Below are positions 23,299-27,092 of a stretch of 27,092 nucleotides of DNA, in pieces. The stretch is from contig PWKM01000334.1 in the NCBI GenBank assembly GCA_003559755.1, positions 1-27,092 of the forward strand, read 5' to 3'. Each line of letters begins with the position of its first letter. Position 1 is the first letter of the stretch. The position numbers were made by a program, and so were the translations under genes. The stretch is from Planctomycetota bacterium. GTDB taxonomy: Bacteria > Planctomycetota > PUPC01. The notes under the pieces are model-generated. The model was not told where the DNA came from and searched no databases. It saw nothing but the letters and a program-made list of their open reading frames with translations.

Positions 23299-24039
23299 TC
23301 AGCCCCCGCCATTCGCGCCCGCCGCGTCGAGGGCGGCGGCGAGCCGTGTGATCCTGTCCTGAATCTGCCGGATTTCCCGCCCCATCGAGGTGAGGGTCGA
23401 GACCTTGACCGCCGAGCGATGCTCGTCGAGCGACTGCTTCAGCCGGCCGGCCAGTTCGAGCGCCGCGGCGGCGTCCCGCCCGGCCGATGCCGAGTCGGCA
23501 CCGAGCCGCTGGAGCGCACGCTGCAGGGCGTCGATCTGGTTATCGACCTGTTCCTGCTGCTTTTCAGCGCTTGCCTGGTGTTTCTCGGCCCGGTCTGTCT
23601 GCTCGGCGAGATTGCGGTCGAGCGTCGATATCCGTCCGTCGAGCGTCGCGATCGCCCCGTGTCCTCTGGCCGCGGCCTCGGCCGCATCGCCCAGCGGGCC
23701 GACCTTCTCCTCGATCTCGGTCAGCCGCTTCTTGAGGGTGTCGAGCCGCTCGCCCAGTTCCTCGACCGCGGTATCCAGCGCCTCCAGTGCCCCCGCCGTC
23801 CGCCCGGCACGGTCCTCGACCTGCCCCAGGGCTTCGGCCAGCTCGTTCAGTTGGCCGGTCGCCTCGGCCAGCTTCTCCTGATACAACATCAGTTCGGCCC
23901 GGGCCGACTCGGTTTTCTCGATCTGGCCCCGCACATCCTGCCTGACCGACCTCCGCAGGGACGAATTGGCGATGAGCTGGAGGCCGGTAAATGCGAGCAG
24001 CACAACCAGCACGGCGACCACGGTACGGAAATGATTCAT
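23299..24039 (-). CDS. Membrane-anchored coiled-coil protein, function unknown
   Basis: The 246-residue protein has one N-terminal hydrophobic helix (about 6-25, VVAVLVVLLAFTGLQLIA), then about 200 residues of heptad-patterned, Glu/Gln/Arg/Leu-rich sequence that predicts long coiled coils (for example LYQEKLAEATGQLNELAEAL). It has no cysteine and no catalytic motif. It is probably a single-pass inner-membrane protein with the coiled coil outside the cytoplasm, though the arginines after the helix leave orientation open. It is the first gene of the leftward row, with a likely promoter about 50 bp upstream and AGGAAGAAG before the ATG. As a single-pass protein it is a possible rhomboid substrate; this is speculation from context. 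Confidence 0.85.
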   Translation of the reverse strand: MNHFRTVVAVLVVLLAFTGLQLIANSSLRRSVRQDVRGQIEKTESARAELMLYQEKLAEATGQLNELAEALGQVEDRAGRTAGALEALDTAVEELGERLDTLKKRLTEIEEKVGPLGDAAEAAARGHGAIATLDGRISTLDRNLAEQTDRAEKHQASAEKQQEQVDNQIDALQRALQRLGADSASAGRDAAAALELAGRLKQSLDEHRSAVKVSTLTSMGREIRQIQDRITRLAAALDAAGANGGG

Positions 24040-24050
24040 TCTTCTTCCTG

Positions 24051-24061
24051 CCCGAATCGGG
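24051..24061. repeat. Palindrome CCCGA-A-TCGGG, site 1 of a CCGAATCGG pair
   Basis: This 11-bp palindrome lies at about +19 to +29 of the leftward transcript that starts with the coiled-coil gene. Its 9-bp core CCGAATCGG is identical to that of the palindrome at 24136-24150, 87 bp away. It is a possible operator. Confidence 0.45.
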
Positions 24062-24086
24062 ACAGTTGGTTTACTGGGGTGGTTTC

Positions 24087-24115
24087 ATTATACAATGTCC
24101 CCGTCGGCGCAACAA
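24087..24115 (-). promoter_or_regulatory. Likely promoter of the coiled-coil/cupin/trypsin-TPR/kinase/rhomboid row
   Basis: On the minus strand TTGTTG (24110-24115) and a perfect TATAAT (24087-24092) are separated by exactly 17 bp. Transcription would start near 24080, leaving a leader of about 40 nt before the ATG at 24039. CCGAATCGG palindromes lie on both sides (24052-24060 and 24139-24147). Confidence 0.55.
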
Positions 24116-24135
24116 CCACGCAACCGGAATGATGC

Positions 24136-24150
24136 GGGCCGAATCGGCCC
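24136..24150. repeat. Palindrome GGGCCGA-A-TCGGCCC, site 2 of the CCGAATCGG pair
   Basis: This perfect 7-1-7 inverted repeat (15 bp) ends 4 bp before the -35 of the Kelch gene promoter and lies 20 bp upstream of the -35 of the leftward promoter. A protein bound here could affect both divergent units. Confidence 0.5.
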
Positions 24151-24154
24151 CGGA

Positions 24155-24183
24155 TAGACTTCGTTTGCCGCTGAAGATAGAAT
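24155..24183 (+). promoter_or_regulatory. Possible promoter of the Kelch-protein gene
   Basis: TAGACT (24155-24160) and TAGAAT (24178-24183) are spaced by 17 bp. Transcription would begin near 24190, about 39 nt before the ATG at 24229. Matches are 4/6 and 5/6 to consensus, so this is weaker than the leftward promoter. Confidence 0.4.
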
Positions 24184-24228
24184 AACGGATAGAGAATTGG
24201 CCCTCTTGGCAGACAGGAGAACGGGACG

Positions 24229-26445
24229 ATGATTCGACGAATTGCAGTAGCGGCGGCCGTCGCTCTTGGATTGATTGTGATGCCCGGCGGAATGGCCGGC
24301 GAGGCCCCTGCGGTCCCCGCCGCAGAGATGGTCCTCCCGGAGAACGTGTGGACCAGGGTGGCGGAGGTCCCGCCCGACCCGCTCGGCCGCGAACTCGAGC
24401 CGGGACGCGGCGCATTCATGGCATACGTGCCGAAGACCGGCAAGTTTCTGCGATACGGCGGCTACACCCCCACCGACTGCAACGCGCTGTGGACGTTCGA
24501 TCTGGCCGGCCGCCGATGGGAGAACCCGCTGGAGGTCGATTACAACTGGCCGCCGCCCACGGACCGGCCCGGGGCGGGGCCGTGGTGGAGCCAGGCGTAC
24601 GACTCGAAACGCGGTGTGGTGTGGTTCTTCGGCGGATGGGGACTCGTCGGCCGAACCCACCGGGAACTGATGCGGGACGTCTGGCGGTACGACCCCGAGG
24701 AAGGGACCTTCGAGGCGATGGAGGCCCGGAACACCCCCGGCGTACCCCTGGACGGCCTGCCCATCGTGTACGACTCCGAGAACGACCTGCTCATCCTCGC
24801 GCCCCAGGCGAGGGGCGGACGGTTCGACCGGAACCTGCGCGGGCAGACCTATGTGTATGATCCGAACACGAACGCCTGGGAGCGGCGAGAGACGCCGGAG
24901 ATGCCCCACAGGGTCCGCTACGGCCCGCAGGTGTTCGTCTTTGCACTTTGTGCGGGCAAGGCGGTTTACCTCGAGAACGAGCCGGGCGGCGGGCCGTCCG
25001 CAACCTGGACCTACGACGCGGCGGAAAATGAGTGGTCGAAACTCGAGACCGAGGAAAGCCCCGCCGGCCGCGTGGTGGCGGGCTCCGCCTACGACCCTGT
25101 GAACGAAGTCGTGATCATCTATGGCGGGGCCGGCTATGGCGGCGTGCGCGGCGGAGGAAGCGCCGGCTACCTCAGCGGCGGCAACGGCGAGCCGCTGCAC
25201 GACACCTGGGCGCTGGACCTCTCCGGCCCGGAGTGGAAACAACTCGACGTCGGCGCCCCGGTGCTGACGGAGCTGCCCGGCGAGACGCACACCCGCTTCG
25301 AGATCGTCACCGCGATGGACTACGATACCGACCGGCAGACGATCGTGATGGCCGCCCCGACGATAGGCGTCTGGGCGCTCCGGTATCGGCCCGAAGGTGC
25401 CGACCCGCTGCCCGAGGTCACGCTGGCGGAACTCCCCGAGTTCGTTCCGCCCGAGGCGCCCGAACGGGTCTATCCGATGGCCCCGCCGAACGAGAGACTG
25501 CTGAACCTACCGCCCAATGAATGGGTCGAGCTGGGCGGCGGACGGCGTATCGGCGGCAACGAAGTGCCCGTCAAATACGACGAGTCCACCGGGTTCGTCA
25601 TCTCCTACGCCGGATGCGGCAGCCGGGGCACCACGTTCTCCGCCGGGTACGCCAACCACCTGTCGGCATTCGACCCGGCGACCGAACGATGGATCGCTCT
25701 CCGCTGGTACGACCCCTGCGGGCCGCCCCGGCCGGGGAACGGCTGCAACATGTTCATGGCCTACGACTCGCGCCGGGAACGGGCCTGGTTCCACGGCGGC
25801 ACGACGCAGAACCGCCTGGCCCGCAGCATCCTGCCCGACTGGCAGGGCGGAAGCTTCATCTGGAGCTACCACGGCAAGACCGACCGGTTCGAAATGTTCC
25901 CGGTCCGCGAACGGCCCCGGATGGGCAACGGCGTCATCACCACGTACGACAAAGAGAACGACCTGTTCGTGATTAACGAGGGCAGCTACTGGGACAGCGT
26001 GTACGGCTTCAGCCCGGAGACCGGGCGATGGCGAAAACTGGGCGACCACCGGCCCGCCGGATACAGTTTCGCCTGCTACGTCGATAGCTTGAAGGGCATG
26101 TTCATGCTGGCCCGCGGCACGACCCCCTGCCTCTTTAACGTAGAGGAAGGCGAGTGGAAAGAACTCGAGTCGAAGGGCGACGCGCCCGAAGTGGGCGGCC
26201 ACCAATGGCAGCGCCGGTCGTCGAGCGCATACGACCCCGAGGCCAACGCCGTGCTGGCCGTCGGCAACCGGCAGACCTCGGTCTATAACGTCGAGACCGG
26301 CGAGTGGAAACAGATGGGGCAATCCCCCCATTGCCAGTATTTCGACAACCACGTCGTCTATGACTCGCGCCACAAGGTGTTCCTGCTCCTGCCGGGCATG
26401 GCCCGCAACACGAATGTGCACGCCTTCCGGCTGGAACTGGAGTAA
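24229..26445 (+). CDS. Exported Kelch-type double beta-propeller protein
   Basis: The 738-residue protein has a signal peptide (MIRR, hydrophobic 5-18, cleavage probably near 24-28). The rest is Kelch-like blades with the pattern of a Gly pair, then (D/N)-hydrophobic-(W/Y)-x-(Y/F)-(D/N) and a Trp: LWTFDLAGRRW (from about 87), DVWRYDPEEGTF, YVYDPNTNAWERR, TWTYDAAENEWSKL, DTWALDLSGPEWKQL. In the second half it continues with LSAFDPATERWIAL, VYGFSPETGRWRKL, LFNVEEGEWKEL and TSVYNVETGEWKQM. The two halves begin alike (LPENVW at 36, LPPNEW at 427), indicating two propellers made by an internal duplication. Relatives include galactose-oxidase-like and Kelch proteins, but no copper-site residues could be assigned. 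It is probably periplasmic or secreted and binds protein or carbohydrate. A ribosome-binding site AGGAG precedes the ATG. Confidence 0.87.
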   Translation: MIRRIAVAAAVALGLIVMPGGMAGEAPAVPAAEMVLPENVWTRVAEVPPDPLGRELEPGRGAFMAYVPKTGKFLRYGGYTPTDCNALWTFDLAGRRWENPLEVDYNWPPPTDRPGAGPWWSQAYDSKRGVVWFFGGWGLVGRTHRELMRDVWRYDPEEGTFEAMEARNTPGVPLDGLPIVYDSENDLLILAPQARGGRFDRNLRGQTYVYDPNTNAWERRETPEMPHRVRYGPQVFVFALCAGKAVYLENEPGGGPSATWTYDAAENEWSKLETEESPAGRVVAGSAYDPVNEVVIIYGGAGYGGVRGGGSAGYLSGGNGEPLHDTWALDLSGPEWKQLDVGAPVLTELPGETHTRFEIVTAMDYDTDRQTIVMAAPTIGVWALRYRPEGADPLPEVTLAELPEFVPPEAPERVYPMAPPNERLLNLPPNEWVELGGGRRIGGNEVPVKYDESTGFVISYAGCGSRGTTFSAGYANHLSAFDPATERWIALRWYDPCGPPRPGNGCNMFMAYDSRRERAWFHGGTTQNRLARSILPDWQGGSFIWSYHGKTDRFEMFPVRERPRMGNGVITTYDKENDLFVINEGSYWDSVYGFSPETGRWRKLGDHRPAGYSFACYVDSLKGMFMLARGTTPCLFNVEEGEWKELESKGDAPEVGGHQWQRRSSSAYDPEANAVLAVGNRQTSVYNVETGEWKQMGQSPHCQYFDNHVVYDSRHKVFLLLPGMARNTNVHAFRLELE

Positions 26446-26538
26446 ACCGACCGCCCGGCGATGCCGCCCGTGCGATTCAAAGGACCGATGAGTTCATGGC
26501 ATACGTGACGGGGAAGGACAAACAGCAAGGAGATTCCA

Positions 26539-27092
26539 ATGCGACAGCGTTTCAATGCGTCTTCGAAAACGGCAGGGGATAACAACAGGGCGTTGTCGAT
26601 ACCGCGTCTCGGGCTTGCGGCGCTGCTGGCCGGCGTGTTGTGTGCGGCCGCGGTCGCCGAGCCGGTGAGTATCCCGCCGCGCTGGCGGAGCTTGTGCGAG
26701 CTGCTCGACGAGGCCGGGCGGCCGGCCGGGACCCGGTATGCCATGCCGTCGGGCGTGGGCGGCAACGTCTTCGCGGGCGACGCCGAGGCGGCCCGACCCG
26801 CCGAATCCTGGGCGAAGGGCGCGGCCGAAACACTCGGGTTCACCATCGAGGTCGTGTCCCGGGACAACGCCGATATCTGGGTGGCGCATCTCCCCGACGA
26901 CGACGCATTGCGGACGCAGTCGGACGCCCTGGCCAGAGACGACGTGGACCGGGCCGTCGAGGCGGCCTGGCGGCTGGGCTGGAGCCGGGACGCGCGAGCG
27001 GTGCGCCCGCTGGCACGGGCCTGCGCCGACGACCGGCTGCCGGTTGCCCTGGCGGCCGCGGCGGCACTCGAACGGCTCGACGGCGAGGGCCG
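26539..27092 (+). CDS. Exported HEAT-like repeat protein, N-terminal part (runs off the window)
   Basis: An open frame starts at the ATG at 26539, with a strong AAGGAG (26527-26532) 6 nt upstream, and continues without a stop to the last base; 184 residues are visible. The N-terminus has a basic region (about 1-23) and a hydrophobic stretch LGLAALLAGVLCAAAVAEP (from about 24), a signal peptide with likely cleavage after AVA. The later part (from about 135, VEAAWRLGWSRDARAVRPL then LAAAAALERL) has helix pairs of the HEAT-like kind. It follows the Kelch gene by 93 bp on the same strand and may be cotranscribed with it. No enzyme motif is visible in the part present, so the function is unknown. 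Confidence 0.75.
   Translation, partial: MRQRFNASSKTAGDNNRALSIPRLGLAALLAGVLCAAAVAEPVSIPPRWRSLCELLDEAGRPAGTRYAMPSGVGGNVFAGDAEAARPAESWAKGAAETLGFTIEVVSRDNADIWVAHLPDDDALRTQSDALARDDVDRAVEAAWRLGWSRDARAVRPLARACADDRLPVALAAAAALERLDGEG

Noticed and set aside
19276..24132. A 1618-codon open frame on the plus strand opposite the trypsin-TPR gene and its neighbours
   Set aside because: It is a shadow of G+C-rich minus-strand coding. Its product is low-complexity Gly/Arg/Leu/Val without domains, while the minus strand gives signal peptide, protease triad, TPRs and a cupin with good ribosome-binding sites.
1..27092. Search for CRISPR arrays, tRNA or rRNA genes, insertion sequences and att sites
   Set aside because: No regularly spaced repeats, cloverleaf-like sequences, transposase motifs or long terminal inverted repeats were noticed by eye.

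Overview
The window is G+C-rich DNA (about two thirds G+C by eye) from a bacterium. No rRNA, tRNA, CRISPR array, insertion sequence or phage gene is visible. The gene set suggests an uncultured or environmental member of the PVC/Planctomycetota group or a similar large-genome lineage. It includes an ECF sigma factor paired with a PQQ-propeller anti-sigma factor, a Hanks-type kinase with a DLG motif, a giant trypsin-TPR protein, Kelch and HEAT repeat secreted proteins, a RACo-like ferredoxin-ASKHA protein and two rhomboids. This placement is an inference from content; no marker gene is present.

Layout, left to right. (1) 1-6426, plus strand: the 3' part of a LacZ-type beta-galactosidase, a RACo-like corrinoid-activation ATPase with its own strong promoter, a rhomboid protease with a charged C-terminal tail, an AhpD/carboxymuconolactone-decarboxylase-like protein, and an S9 prolyl-oligopeptidase-type serine peptidase. 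(2) 6457-8561, minus strand: an ECF sigma factor followed by a membrane anti-sigma factor whose extracytoplasmic part is a PQQ-type beta-propeller. (3) 8634-9908, minus strand: an MdtG-like MFS exporter. (4) 9909-10316: a 408-bp divergent intergenic region with a promoter on each strand and a 15-bp palindrome. (5) 10317-14404, plus strand: a tight four-gene cassette of an exported double-thioredoxin-fold protein, an FtsX/MacB-type permease, a LolD-type ATPase and a paralogous second permease. (6) 24039-14448, minus strand: a long gene row of a membrane-anchored coiled-coil protein, a cupin, an exported trypsin-like/TPR protein of 1238 residues, a soluble Ser/Thr kinase, a second rhomboid, then (behind its own likely promoter) a HEAT-like repeat protein overlapping a YkgJ-type cysteine cluster protein. 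(7) 24229-27092, plus strand: an exported double Kelch propeller protein and the start of an exported HEAT-like protein that runs off the window.

The most system-like parts are regions 5 and 6. Region 5 looks like an envelope ABC machine of the MacB/Lol type with a dedicated periplasmic partner. Region 6 puts two proteases (one exported, one in the membrane), a kinase, a TPR scaffold and a coiled-coil membrane protein in one transcription unit, which would suit envelope sensing and signalling. The kinase there has no normal start codon at the point where its coding begins. Instead an AUA sits 7 nt after a GGAGG that a 9-bp tandem duplication has created. Two copies of the palindrome CCGAATCGG flank the promoter of this unit.

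Start choices, promoters and functions are read from the sequence by eye; none was tested by database search.
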